Source: Diadophis punctatus similis (taxonomy: Eukaryota > Chordata > Lepidosauria > Squamata > Dipsadidae). From it: a DNA stretch of 64,000 nucleotides. Each line of letters starts with the position of its first letter. The first letter of the stretch is position 1. The stretch is taken from NCBI GenBank assembly GCA_023053685.1, contig JALIGW010000005.1:35805480-35869479 (forward strand), given 5' to 3'. A model generated the notes under the pieces. That model worked only from the letters and a program-made list of their open reading frames with translations. It ran no database searches and was not told where the DNA came from. Below, piece by piece: positions 36,237-47,561 of the stretch. The position numbers and the translations under genes are program-made.

Positions 36237-37191
36237 TAAAGTGACCAGATTAATTTTTTGTTAAGCGGGACGGGACGGGGCGCCTGGGCGCCACCATTTG
36301 TTTTGCCCTCTGCGCATGCGCAGAATGCTGCGCATGCGCAGAGGGCAAAACAGCAAATGTCGGCATCCAGGTGGGGGGGAGGCGGGAGCGCGCTTGGATG
36401 CCTGGAGCTCGCGACAGGTAAGCTGCCGGCTGCCTCCTTTAACCGTCTCCCACCTCCCATTCGTTGCCTGCCAGCCCGGCCGAAGGGGAGGCGGGAGGTG
36501 AGGAAAGGCCTCCCGAAGGGGAGGCGGGCTCCCGAAGGGCTGCCGGCTCCCGAAGGGGAGGCGGGAGGCGAAGAAAGGCCTCCCGCCTCCCCTTCGGGAG
36601 CCGGCAGCCCTTCGGGAGCCCGCCTCCCCTTCGGGAGGCCTTTCCTTGCCTCCCACCTCCCCTTCGGCCGGGCTGGCAAGCAACGAATGGGAGGCGGGAG
36701 ACGGGGAAAGGAGGCAGCCGGCAGCTTACCTGCTCCAGGCATCCAAGCGCCGCGGTCTCTCGGTCACCCGCCCGGCCCCAGGGCAACGGCGGCAGCGAGG
36801 CGATGGGGGGAAGAAAGGGGAGGGGGACAAGGAAGGGCTGTTTGCGCCGCCGGAGGGGTCGCTCGTCAGCTCAAAGCGGCCATGGCTCCTCGTCCCTCAC
36901 CCCTCCCAACAGCAGCGGCGCCTCCGAGGGCAGGGCTAGGGATGGGGCGGGGGAAGGAGAGGAGGAGCAGCCTCCCTTCCCCCTCCCCCCAGCAGGCAGC
37001 TGCCTCGCTGGAATTCCGCCCGACTTGCTTCCACTACCGCTCTTTTGCTTTCCCTCTAAGGTGACCAGACGTCCCGCTGTTTCCGCATTCTTTTCAAAAA
37101 AAGCGGGACTTTTTGAAAAGAATGCGGGACGCGGGACACACGCTTGAAAAGCGTGTCTGTCCCGCCAAAAGCGGGACGTCTGGTCATCTTA
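36237..37191 (-). mobile_element. CpG-rich TIR element, copy 2 (inverse of copy 1)
   Basis: Ends TAAAGTGACCAGA and TCTGGTCATCTTA, with a perfect 8-bp duplication GTGTAGAA (36229-36236 and 37192-37199). The body is copy 1 reversed: a hairpin from about 36415 to 36732 bounded by CAGGTAAGCTGCCGGC and GCCGGCAGCTTACCTG, and two perfect TGCGCATGCGCA words (36311-36322, 36329-36340). At the right, TAAGGTGACCAGACGTCCCG recurs at 37058, so 37058-37191 is by itself a complete small inverted-repeat unit. Confidence 0.93.
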
Positions 37192-37199
37192 GTGTAGAA

Positions 37200-38419
37200 A
37201 CAGATTATTTCAAATATGTTATTAGTTTCTAAAATGCTAATCATAAACTTAAGGTAGCTTTATTGTTCATTTAGAGCTGAATTTAACACTGATAAACAGT
37301 TGCAAAGTTCATTAAATTATTTTCTTATAGAATAAAGGTTTCTAAAGCTTAATATTTTATATTAAGGTCATTGTATTGTCAATTGTTATGTATATTTAAA
37401 AAAAGCAAAACAATTTGCTTTAAAACAGAGACCATCCTCCAGTGCTTCATTTTATTCTAGTATCAGCTTGAATTTCAATTAGCTCCATTGCCTGGCATAA
37501 CCCTTCCTCTCCAATAGGTGCAGCCATTTCATCCTGGATTTCCTGTTCTCCTGTTCTCTACTGGCTGATAATTGCTAAGGTCTTTATCTTATAGTTGATG
37601 CAGCAATGGCCCATTAAATCAGTGGACTATCTTCAAGTTTAGGAACTAATGCTCCATTCAACTCCATACATCTTATAAATTATTACATATAATTTGAATT
37701 GGACATGGAAGCCTGTTTGTCTGAAACATGGAATTACAGTGTTAAAAATGTAAAAGACCATAAGGACTATGTTATACTCTGGTGACTACAGGGATCTAAA
37801 TTAAAATACTCTCAATAACTCTGCATGTTCTATTTGAAGTCCTATGAAAGGGAATACTACTACTTTGCTTGGTGATGGTCTTAGCACTAGGATCTTTCAT
37901 TAAGGTATATATAGAATTGGATTTGCTGAAGCCTAAATCTGTTATTTAAAAGAATATTATCTGGGAAAATATAGAAACAGACATACTCTTCTTTTGTACT
38001 TGGGGAGAATTATCCCATCTCTCTTTAGTCATCTTCTCCCAGGAATAAATTTACCAATTTCTTCAATCTATCATCAAAGTTTTTATAGCTTTATCTTTAT
38101 TTCACATTGTCTAGTTTTTCTGACTCCATTTTAGAGTATAGTGCCCACAGATTAACATAGTGCTTAGATTATTTCCCATTGTTTGAAAAATATATTTCTA
38201 TTCATGCAATCTAAACTTTCATATTCTTTTTTTGCAGTTACATCGCAATGCTGACCTCTATTCAGATTGTGATAAAATTATTTTCAGAAATAGTATTATT
38301 AAGGCAAAGAAGAGACTCAAGGAAGATTCCTGAGAATAGTATGGATGGCTAAGAAAACAAACAAATGGATCAACAAACCAAGCAAACACTCAAGGCAAAA
38401 ATAACCATGTTCCAATTTT
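37200..38419. other. Unique AT-rich sequence
   Basis: Nothing recognised. Confidence 0.45.
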
Positions 38420-38427
38420 CATAGTTT

Positions 38428-38582
38428 CAGTAATGGGTTCTAAAACCCTTTGCTACCCATTTGCACGCGTGCGAGATGCTTCTGCGCATGTGCAGAAGTG
38501 TCCTGGGTGGGTGGGCGGAGCCCCCCACCGCTGGTGCTACCGGTTCACAGAACCGTGCAGAACCGGGAGCAACCCACCACTG
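38428..38582. mobile_element. hAT-type element (CAGTAATGGGTTC / GCAACCCACCACTG)
   Basis: Flanked by CATAGTTT (38420-38427) and CATAGTTG (38583-38590), 7 of 8 matching. The core is CTTCTGCGCATGTGCAGAAG. The two ends differ: one reads GGGTTCTAAAACCC, the other GGTTGCTCCCGG when reversed. The elements at 53051 and 62117 have the same asymmetric ends, in the opposite orientation. Confidence 0.88.
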
Positions 38583-38609
38583 CATAGTTGGAGCCATCTT
38601 AAGTAGATG

Positions 38610-38722
38610 TAGACCTTCAGAGAAGTCTATGACTGTGCAGGCTCCCTTGGCTGAGAATTGGAGATGAGCACCGCCCCCTTCGGTCAGTCATGACTGGACA
38701 GGGGAAACCTTTAAACCTTTTT
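38610..38722 (+). mobile_element. SINE 3' portion
   Basis: GGAGATGAGCACCGCCCCCT and GACAGGGGAAACCTTT match the 3' part of the tRNA-type SINE whose head and tail are seen split at 54629-55203. Confidence 0.7.
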
Positions 38723-40496
38723 TATCAGAATAAAAAAACAGGGGAAAGGTGGAAGAAAACAAAGAAGGATGATAACCAGATGGATTCAGTTACATTGGCA
38801 ATAGGAACAGTGGTGGAAGACTTAAAGGATTATATCGGTTATTTTCTCCACATTATCTTGAAGAAAATCTATCACTAGTCTGTTCACTAAGAACTGACAC
38901 TGATTTGATGGCACATAATCATAATCCACCTCTATATCTGTGCCCCAATACCTTGAAATCTTAAAGCAATAAATGAATAAAGTAATACATTTTATATCTT
39001 GCAATGTTAGTTCCTAGTTCACAAACTATTACTTTGTGACAGACTCATCAAGGCTATAGAAAGCCATTAGTAGCATAAAGCAGGAAGGAGAGTTTGTGAA
39101 GGAAACTTTTCTTCAACTCCTATACAGTCCCACAACTCTAAGGAAAAACATTAGCCATTGTGTATTTCAAATACTAAATAAATAACTAAATAAATATTCT
39201 ATGAACCTAGACCCATATGTATGACATAGAACATAATATAAAGGATGTTGGCAAGCAAAATAGCCATTACAGCAAATAAATGAATTTACCAGGAGTAAGA
39301 AAGCAAGACTGCTGATAAACAGAAGAAAAAAAATTGCTCAATGAAAACCAATTTGAGCTTAAGCCCTAATATTTTATACACACTAATACGTAATTTAAGA
39401 AAAGACTTATATATTCATTTGGCTTTTTAACTTTCCAGAGTGCTTTTATTGACTGATGGAGGGAGCTAATATTACTATCACTATAACAATATATTTTCTT
39501 TATTAACTTCCCTAAGCATAACTCATCATAGGAAGTTATTTAATTTTAATTTGTTTTCCAACAGCATACAGGTTTTCTTTTTCTTTTAAAGAGGGCAAAG
39601 TAAGTTGTATTGATTTTTAACTAGGATAATAAGGATTAAAGGAGTACATAATTAAACTGAAAGGATAGAAAAATATGTGGAACTTTGTAGGGGCTGGTAA
39701 TCTTTCCTTGTCCTTATGAGTCTTTCCTTGTGAGTTTTTGCCTCAGCAGTTCTCATATTCTGACCAAAATCATGAAAGACCGACACATCTAACATGATTT
39801 CCATCTTTTTACTCTGACCATGGAAAGATCACAAGAATTTACATGAATACATAGAAATTTTGCAAAATCTCACATAGGAATGCCAAGAGCTTATGAAGTA
39901 AGATTTGATTACTTGTCATTATTGCCTTCAGTGGGATTGGCAACATACATTTGATAAATAATGATTTCATTATTTTGAATTGAATTAATTTTAAATTATT
40001 TAAACTCTTTAACATACTGATGGAAGACCTGGTATCTGCAATCATATTGTGGAGAGCCTTTGATTGAGGGAATAGGTTACTATGAAGAACGTTATTGAGA
40101 AATGGGGACATCTGATATAATTAAGATCAAAAGGTATTTTGGATAATGCTTTTCACATAGCAATACTATTTACTATATTTCTGGTTGTAATTCTTATTAG
40201 CAAACCCCACAAGATGTTGATATACAAAAGAAGCAAGAACCATTCAGCTTTCAAAAAGCCCACTTTATAAACATACATAATATTTAAAACTGTAAATGTA
40301 AGTTTGCCAGGGAGAGTTACAGTAAACCAATTAAGGCAAAGTCTCTTTAAAAATGTTTTCTTTCCATGGCTTCTACCATTGGGCTGTGCTGCCTCTTCAA
40401 GTATCCCCTAATCTTGTTGTCTTCCTTTTTCTCTCTTGCTGGTTCCTTAGTGGCCAGGCCTGAAGCCATGAATTTTTATAAGCAAAGTATGTATTC
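38723..40496. other. Unique AT-rich sequence
   Basis: Nothing recognised. Confidence 0.45.
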
Positions 40497-41138
40497 TATT
40501 TATTTTATTTATTTATTTTGTCAAGCACATATTAGATAAGATATATATATAAGTATAAACATGATTTGAATACATGAAATGAATACAAATAAAAGGGAAC
40601 ATTAGAACAGGGACGGTAGGCATGCTGGTGCACTTATGCACATCCCTTACAGACCTCTTAGGAATGGCATGAGGTCAACAGTAGACAGTCTAAGGTTAAA
40701 ATTTTGGGGCTTTGGGGATGTAACTGCAGAGCCAGGTAGTGAATTCCAGGCATTGACCACTCTGTTGCTGAAGTTGTATTTTCTGCAATCGAGTTTGGAG
40801 CGGTTCACTTTAAGTTTGTATCTATTGTGTGCTCGTGTATTGTGGTTGAAGCTGAAGTAGTCATTGACAGGCAGGACATTGTAGCAGATAATTTTATAAA
40901 CTACGTTTAGGTCATACCGAAGGTGGCATAGTTCTAAATTGTCTAAGCCCAGAATTTCAACTCTGATGGCATAAGGTATTCTGTTGCGAGTAGAGGAGTA
41001 GAGGACTCTTCTCGTGAAATATCTCTGGACACACACAATTGTATTAATGTCCGATATGCAGTGCGGGTTCCAAACAGATGAGCTGTATTTGAGAATTGGT
41101 CTAGCAAATGTTTTGTATGCTCTAGTTAGTAGTGTAAT
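40497..41138 (-). mobile_element. CR1/L3-type LINE, reverse-transcriptase C-terminus and 3' UTR
   Basis: The minus strand reads YKTFARPILKYSSSVWNPHC, then LGLDNLELCHLRYDLNVVYK and FSNRVVNAWNSLPGSAV, the C-terminal signature of CR1-clade reverse transcriptases. A stop codon, a 3' UTR and an AAATAAATAAAATAAATAG tail follow. An LTR insertion at 41139 cuts the 5' side. Confidence 0.88.
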
Positions 41139-41453
41139 TGTCGGGATGAGGATTTACGATTAGAGGTGATATGGATCTTTTCCCCTTGAAGCTAATCCTT
41201 TGCCAAAATAAAGCCCGAGAATGAGTCTAGGTAACAAAATATTTATTTCAGTACAAAAGAATATAAAACCTAACAACTACATCTTTACAATCCAGACACG
41301 TCCTTCTTCCACGAAGGACAGCAGCAGCAGAAAAAAAATGGAATGTTGCACATGCGAAGTACAGTCTCATGACGTGTCTACTTGCTAGGAAATCTGGGTA
41401 CCATATATCTTAGTGTATGAGCACAGCTGACAATCAAAAATCACATCGTGACA
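41139..41453 (-). mobile_element. Solo LTR inserted in a CR1 element
   Basis: On the minus strand it starts TGTCACGATG and ends CATCCCGACA (TGTC...GACA). A perfect 5-bp duplication GTAAT flanks it (41134-41138 and 41454-41458). AATAAA lies at plus 41242-41247 (reverse complement). The end CCCGACA resembles that of the gypsy LTR at 5126, so a Ty3/gypsy origin is likely. Confidence 0.9.
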
Positions 41454-41458
41454 GTAAT

Positions 41459-41928
41459 ATTACCGGAGAAGAAGCACGATATGTTTGAATCAACACAACT
41501 GAAAATGTATATAAAATAACCACATTTAAAAATATTATAGAGGTTAAAAAACAAAACCTTTCCTTTTGAGTTTCATCTGATTCCTCATTTTTCTAAGTGT
41601 AAGTTTATTTCAACCTATTTCCACAACAATTTGCTAAAATCACAAAATGAGCTGCACAAAAATGCATATGCCTATTTCTGGACATTTTGTCCTGTTATAT
41701 ATAAGCACACTTTCATTTTCCACTATATACAGTACAATTGCATATGTCATTTCCTACTTTATGTGATCGCAGATTTTAGAAACATTTTAGTAGAGCACAT
41801 TTTTGTATCTATATTCCCTTTTTTATAAACTGTTGTGCAGTTTTCTCAATATAAACCTAAATATGTTTGTTCATTGAGTTGTGGTTGACATTGCAAAATT
41901 CTGAAAAGTGTAGATGCCTATATACAAG
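41459..41928. other. AT-rich sequence, nothing recognised
   Basis: If the CR1 element continued beyond the LTR insertion, I cannot recognise its coding sequence here. Confidence 0.4.
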
Positions 41929-42486
41929 TCAATTCCTTTTGACATAATTTGGGAGATGAAAATTGGGCAGTAATATAAAAACATTGCATTCATTACATTT
42001 CCTTTTACGCTTGTGAATATTGTTTAGAACAGCAGATACTTTATGCAGCCCTTTAGCTGAACAAAAACGTTGCTTCTTATCAATTCCATTAGTTTTATTG
42101 AACTTTTTTCCTATCATTTTTATTAATAATTTTATTAAGCATATTATATTCACCTTAAGAATCTTCTGCATTGAAATATGAATCAATCCCCAGTATTTCT
42201 TTGCTTTATCACAAGTCCACCAAAAATGGTAAAAAGGTCCTTTATATTTACATTTCCAACATACATTTGAAATACCTTTATACATCTTTGAGAATGTATC
42301 GGGTTTTAAATACCAATGGTATATAGTTTTATTAAAAAATTCTTTTAAATTATAATTTAATGTAAATTTTAAATGTGTGATTTTGCTCAATTTTTGACAG
42401 CATTGGGGCTGTACTGTAGGTAGTGAACAGAAAAGTTGGAATATTTGTACATTCGTGTGTTTTATTATTACTTCACTGAACATTAA
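41929..42486 (-). mobile_element. L1-type LINE ORF2 C-terminal fragment
   Basis: A 184-codon minus-strand frame contains WYLKPDTFSKMYKGISNVCW, then CKYKGPFYHFWWTCDKAKKYW. The WYLxPxxLxKM...CWxC...GxxxHxWWxC pattern is the cysteine-rich C-terminal region of vertebrate L1 ORF2. It is fused to no upstream RT; a hAT half-element adjoins at 42487. Confidence 0.85.
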
Positions 42487-42616
42487 AAAAAAAAAAGATG
42501 GCGGTGCCCACAGACCGGTACCAACCGAACCGGTTCCGTGACATCATCGTGATGTCACCAGCGGTTTGCTATTGGTTTGGGCAAACCGGTCCAAACTGGG
42601 AGAAACCCACTTCTGA
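42487..42616. mobile_element. hAT-type half-element (right half)
   Basis: From AAGATGGCGGTGCCCACAGA to the terminus GAGAAACCCACTTCTG it matches the right half of 19538- and 56569-type elements (GTGACATCATCGTGATGTCA, ACCGGT words). The left half is absent at an A-run next to the L1 fragment. Confidence 0.75.
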
Positions 42617-43435
42617 TGTTGGGAAATCATTCCAGGCAACAGACACAATCACAAAAAAGGTATTAATAGGTAGCTTGCCCAATTTTGGTGGGCCTGTGGT
42701 TTCTTCCTTAGTGGTTTATTGATTGGATAATTTATTTCTGCCTGGTTGTTTGTCTGGTGTTAATACCTTCTTATCTGTGAACTGCCTGCTGAAGATGTAT
42801 TCTAATCTGATGGGGTTTTTTTCCACAGTTTTTAAAAATTGATTATTTTGAATGGTAATGCAAATGCATCTATCTTTCTATGTGTCTATTGTTGCTGATT
42901 TCACTAAACACCAAGCTTCCACGAATTCTCTAGCATTTTTCTATTTGAATAATGTGGTTAAGTCTACCCATATGTCATTAGAATAAGATATTTTACCATG
43001 TCATCTGATGCTAGATGGAGTTTGTAGATGCACTGGAATTGGCCAATCACTTTGCTCAGACTGGGAGAAGCAGTCTGGACCTGAGACTTGGAAATATTGT
43101 TTTTCTTCATCAGCCCAATCTTCTATCATGTGAGAAATAGACCGATCCCTAACCCTTTCAGAAGTATCTTAAAATAGAGGGTTTTTTTGTGGGGGACACA
43201 TTTGGGGCTGATACCAGATGCCTTTGGAGTTTAGGTCTGTCTATTCTGAATGTTATTCTCAGCAGCTCAACATGTGACTATGTTCTATAAAATCACACTT
43301 TTCTGTGCATTTTAAGTCTAATTGATAACATTAATGAATGATAATTTTTTTGGCTAATGTTTTGTTTATAATGCCTAAATTAGAAATGTATGGATCTGCT
43401 TAATTTAAGGTATCAATGTGACTTAGTTGGTGGGA
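42617..43435. other. Unique sequence, nothing recognised
   Basis: No repeat or coding signal is recognised. Confidence 0.45.
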
Positions 43436-43562
43436 TAGCAAATTGTATTCATTGTATCCTACTGTCCCCATTTATTTGTACTCATTTCCTGTGTTCATGT
43501 CTATGTTTATACTTATACCTGTTATCTCGTATGTTTGACAAACTAAATAAATAAATAAAATA
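43436..43562 (+). mobile_element. CR1/L3-type LINE 3' tail
   Basis: CCTACTGTCCCCATTTATTT, GTTTGACAAACTAAATAAAT and a final AAATAAATAAAATAAAC tail match the minus-strand ends at 35169 and 40497. Confidence 0.72.
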
Positions 43563-44285
43563 AACATATAAAAGAAGAACAACAATAACAAAATGTTAGA
43601 AAATCTGTGTATGATTACAGTGGGGTATATATGTAATAATTTAAAACAATACTTCAATTTATTCACTAGTATACTCTTTTTGTTTTACATGGCTTTCCTG
43701 ATATAAAAGCTTTATTAGATTTCTATATCATAAAAAATATCAGGAGTTGATTTGGAAAAAGCAGTTTAATTCATATCGACATTTCAATTCAATACCTCCT
43801 TGCAGAAGAAAAATCAGAATCTTATTTGCATTTTCTAAGGATTATTAAAGTTGTTCAATATACAAATAATGAATTTCTAAATGATAAATGTTCACATCAT
43901 TTAATTTGGGGAAAATATTTCTGTTTCAATTAAACACTATTTAAATTATTATTTGAAATTCAAAATGAGCAAGCATACCAGCAGCAAACCTAACAATTAC
44001 TTGAACTGAAGATCAAACAGCATAGTTTCCCTGTGAATAAAAATTAAAACAAAAAAAATTGTGGCTATGTTTTCCAAAGAAGGACATTCTGACATCAAAT
44101 ATAAGTGGCACTAACTATTATTTGTTTTCATCTGCTTGTCCTAATTTGTTTATGTTATCTTCCTATGTTAATGTCCTCCAAATATGCCTGGCATGGTTAT
44201 ACAATACTGTCTAGGAATAATAATAATAATTGAAACCTAGGAGAAGAAAAGAATACAAGTTTGAGGAAGAAAAAATCATCAAAAT
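43563..44285. other. AT-rich sequence, nothing recognised
   Basis: No signal is recognised; a short (AAT)n lies at about 44218-44230. Confidence 0.45.
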
Positions 44286-44490
44286 CTCACACGCGCAAGC
44301 ATCCCCTCGCGAGATTTTGCTTCTGCGCATGAGCAGGAAGCAAAAAAGGCCAAAAATTTGGGGGAAAAGATGGTGCCGTGCGATGGACCGGCAAAGACGG
44401 CACCGGAGCCATCACGTGCAAATTACGCAAATTACGGCAGGTCCCTACCAGAATGGCGCACTGGACCACACCAGGAGGAACCCACCACTG
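44286..44490. mobile_element. hAT-type half-element (right half)
   Basis: CCCCTCGCGAGATTTTGCTT, CTGCGCATGAGCAGGAAGCA and the terminus GAGGAACCCACCACTG correspond to the right half of the 51513-52012 element. No left terminus or pairable duplication is present. Confidence 0.75.
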
Positions 44491-45889
44491 CTACAAAAGG
44501 TATCTCAACACCTTTGGAGCAAAATTATACTTTTTATCATTCTACTGTTCAGTTCCTGGCAAATAACAGATAGATGGTATACTATAAAGCATAGAGTGGG
44601 ACTTATAATTTCTGCACAATGAATACAATTTGCTATCCCACCAACTAAGTCACATTAATACCTTAAATTAAGCATATTCATACATTTCTAATTTAGGCAT
44701 TATAAAAAAACATTAGGCAAACAAATAATCATTCATTGATGTTATCAATTAGACTTAAAAATTCACAGAAAAGTGTGATTTCCTTAGACAATTGTAGTAT
44801 TTTACCAAAATATATATTTCCTTTTTATCTTCTGTCACTTTTTCCCAAAGCTACAGAGATTTAACCTGTCTTTACTTTGGTTATTCTTATCTTTTATTAG
44901 AATTTTAGAATATTCTGCAATTATTGGAGTTCATTCCTTTGGGGTGGTCTTCTTCGGGGTGGTGATCAGAGATGGGAAGTGTTATGAATATTTCTCATTC
45001 AGAAATAAACAGCATGTCTGCCAACAAGCATTTTAAAAATGATTCAAAATAATATTAGATTAATCCTTAGTATGTTATATACTGATAAGTGTGTGAACAA
45101 TGGCAACAGGAAGCAATAGAAATCCAAAGTGCTGACAAAATAGAACAACAATGAACTGAATTAAAGACTGCTTTATGTTTATCAAAGATTAAATTCTTTC
45201 CTTTTCTTCTGTTTGAAGCTGAACTTTTCTGTAATACTTTGATAAAAGCAGCTTTTCTTGTAACTAGTTAAACAACAGCTGACTGAACCACAGCAGCTCA
45301 TGTTCTATGGTGTGATAAGAGGATAAGTATCTATGAATTGCAGTAATATTTGTATCTACATTGTTGGTTATGGTGTCTCTCTCTGGGTGTATAGGGTATA
45401 TATGCCATGATCATCAAATTTAAAAATGAATATATCAGTATATGTCATGTATGACCAAGAAGCTTAAATAAGGATGAATGGAATTTTCATTTTCATAGAT
45501 TTTTTTTTAAAAAAAATATTTCCTGTTTTCAACTCAGGAAAGTAATAATTTAACACCGACCCATCTGTATATCTCCTACATAAATTTATGAAAAAGTCCC
45601 AAACTGCTGTATTTATTCTTAAAGTCTGAGTTTTTCTCTGTACTGTATCTCCCTCTAACATTTATACTGCTGATTTGAGGAAGTAATAGAGCACTCTTCA
45701 AGAGACTATCATTCCATCCAGTTAGTTTAATCAAATGTTTATTGGTCACCAACCTTTTTTTTTAAAGAGAAAATTATTCAGAAAATAGATGGACTACAGT
45801 TACAGTGAGCCCTAGATGGAACAGATTATCTGGTTACTTTTTTTTAATAAAAATTCAAGATTAGGTATGGGATACAACCATAATTGTTA
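44491..45889. other. Unique AT-rich sequence
   Basis: Nothing recognised. Confidence 0.45.
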
Positions 45890-47300
45890 GGTCTCATTTA
45901 CAATCATTGGAGGGGATCAGGATAGAGGGAGTACAACTGCCCATATTTTGTCTCTCAGGAGCCTTCAGTACCGTTGACCACCAAATTCCCTGAACTGATT
46001 GTGGGAATGAGAATTGAGGAACTGTTATATTGTGATTCTCCTAGTTCCTCAGTGTCTGATATCTACTGATATCTGTGCAGGGGTGTGTTCTAACTTACCT
46101 CGCCGCCGGTTCACTTCCTCCCATGCTGCGTGGCTGTGCGCACATTGTGCACCATGTGGCCACACTGCGTAGCCATGCACATGCATGCACAGTGCCGAAA
46201 ACTCGGCTTCTGTGCATGTGCAGAAGCAAAAAACAAGATGGCGGTGCCTACGGACCGGCACCAACAGAACTGGCTCTGTGACATCACCACCGGTTTATTA
46301 GCAGTTCTAAAGAACCTGTTAGAACCGGTAGGAACCCACCTCTGTATCTGTGAATAAGGATTGGTCAATCTCTTAACTATTGTCTCATGGATTGGCTTGC
46401 TCATTTTAAAAATCTATATAAAGCCACCGAGAGATGTAATCTGCTGGCCAAGGTGAAATATAATGAATATGCTGATGATATCCAGTTATAAGATCTGTAT
46501 TTTTCTCCAGGCATTAGGAACAGGATGTTGCAAAGCCCAGTAGGTATGTTTTGTTTCAATTCTTTTAGATAGTTATATGTAAAGTCTTGATTATTTTCCA
46601 TTTAGTGTTGCCTTCTGACTTTTATACAGTGTTTTCACAGAGCTTTCCACAGTTATCTGGATAAGATAGTGTCCATATAAATGTGCAAAATAATCAATCA
46701 ACCTCCCCCACCTTTGACAAGACATAGTCTGGAGTTTCTGACCTGGAGGCTATGAAGTTATGGATGGAAGACACAATTCACATTATATCTAATGTGAATT
46801 TGAAAAGCACCTGCTTCAGAGATAGTATTTTTAACTTTGGAGGAGGTAATTCCTCCTGATGGACCCAGCCTGCAGTCTGTAGGTCTTCCTATAAATATGA
46901 CTCCTGCGTGATCAGCAGGTAAAGGACTTTAAACATTTACATCTTGTATACCAGTTGTAGCCTTTTCTGAATGAGGAAATTTAACTCAGTTATTCATGCA
47001 TTTTCTACTTTGTAGCTGGATTGTTTTCAATGTGCTTTAAGTAGAACTAGAAAATAGACAACCAACTTCTCTGAATTGAATCTGCCCATTCAAAAAGATC
47101 TGGGAGCAGAGACTTGCTGAGGCTCTTCCACCAAGGGATCCCATCAACAAAAACCTCAGGATCAGGCCTCCTTATGGTGGTCCCCTCCTTTGACACTGGA
47201 ATTGATTATCCCTGGCATCCAGACCATCCTCTTCTTACTAGGTCCATAGTAGATTTCATAAGCAAGTTCTTTCCAGGAGCCATCAAGGTTGCCCACCAGC
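45890..47300 (+). mobile_element. L2-like LINE reverse-transcriptase fragment, decayed
   Basis: LSGAFSTVDHQIP (about 45951-45990) corresponds to the LDLSAAFDTVDH motif, and NEYADDIQL (about 46461-46490) carries the YADD catalytic motif. LEAMKLWME (about 46743-46770) corresponds to the following helix. A hAT element (46078-46344) splits it, and about 190 bp of unidentified sequence separates YADD from LEAM. The 46961-47300 part is only a probable continuation towards the 3' end. Frameshifts make it non-functional. Confidence 0.75.
46078..46344. mobile_element. hAT-type element inside the L2-like LINE
   Basis: Ends CAGGGGTGTGTTCTAAC and GGTAGGAACCCACCTCTG, with an exact duplication TATCTGTG (46070-46077 and 46345-46352). 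It contains CTTCTGTGCATGTGCAGAAG and CAAGATGGCGG (46234-46244). Confidence 0.95.
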
Positions 47301-47403
47301 TATGACAACCCTCTTGGCAGCCCAGAAATCCAGTGATCAGAAACAACAATAGGAAATTAATAGATATTATTGATTTGTTTTTTAATGCCAAGAGGGATTA
47401 AAG

Positions 47404-47553
47404 CAGGGGTGGGCAAACTATGGTTCTTTGAGGACCTGTGGACTTCAGCTCCCAGAATTCCTGAGCCAGCCATGCATGCATGCATGGCTGGCTCAGGAAT
47501 TCTGGGAGTTGAAGTCCACAGGTCCTCAAAGAACCATAGTTTGCCCACCCCTG
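47404..47553. mobile_element. Near-perfect 150-bp palindrome (hAT-type foldback)
   Basis: The sequence from CAGGGGTGGGCAAACTATGG to CCATAGTTTGCCCACCCCTG folds on itself end to end, centred on CATGCATGCATGCATG. An exact 8-bp duplication GATTAAAG flanks it (47396-47403 and 47554-47561). The two strands encode almost the same chance frame. Confidence 0.97.
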
Positions 47554-47561
47554 GATTAAAG

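Noticed and set aside
36258..37147. Open frames up to 268 codons
   Set aside because: Same reason as for the inverse copy: frames persist because TAA/TAG/TGA are rare at this GC content.
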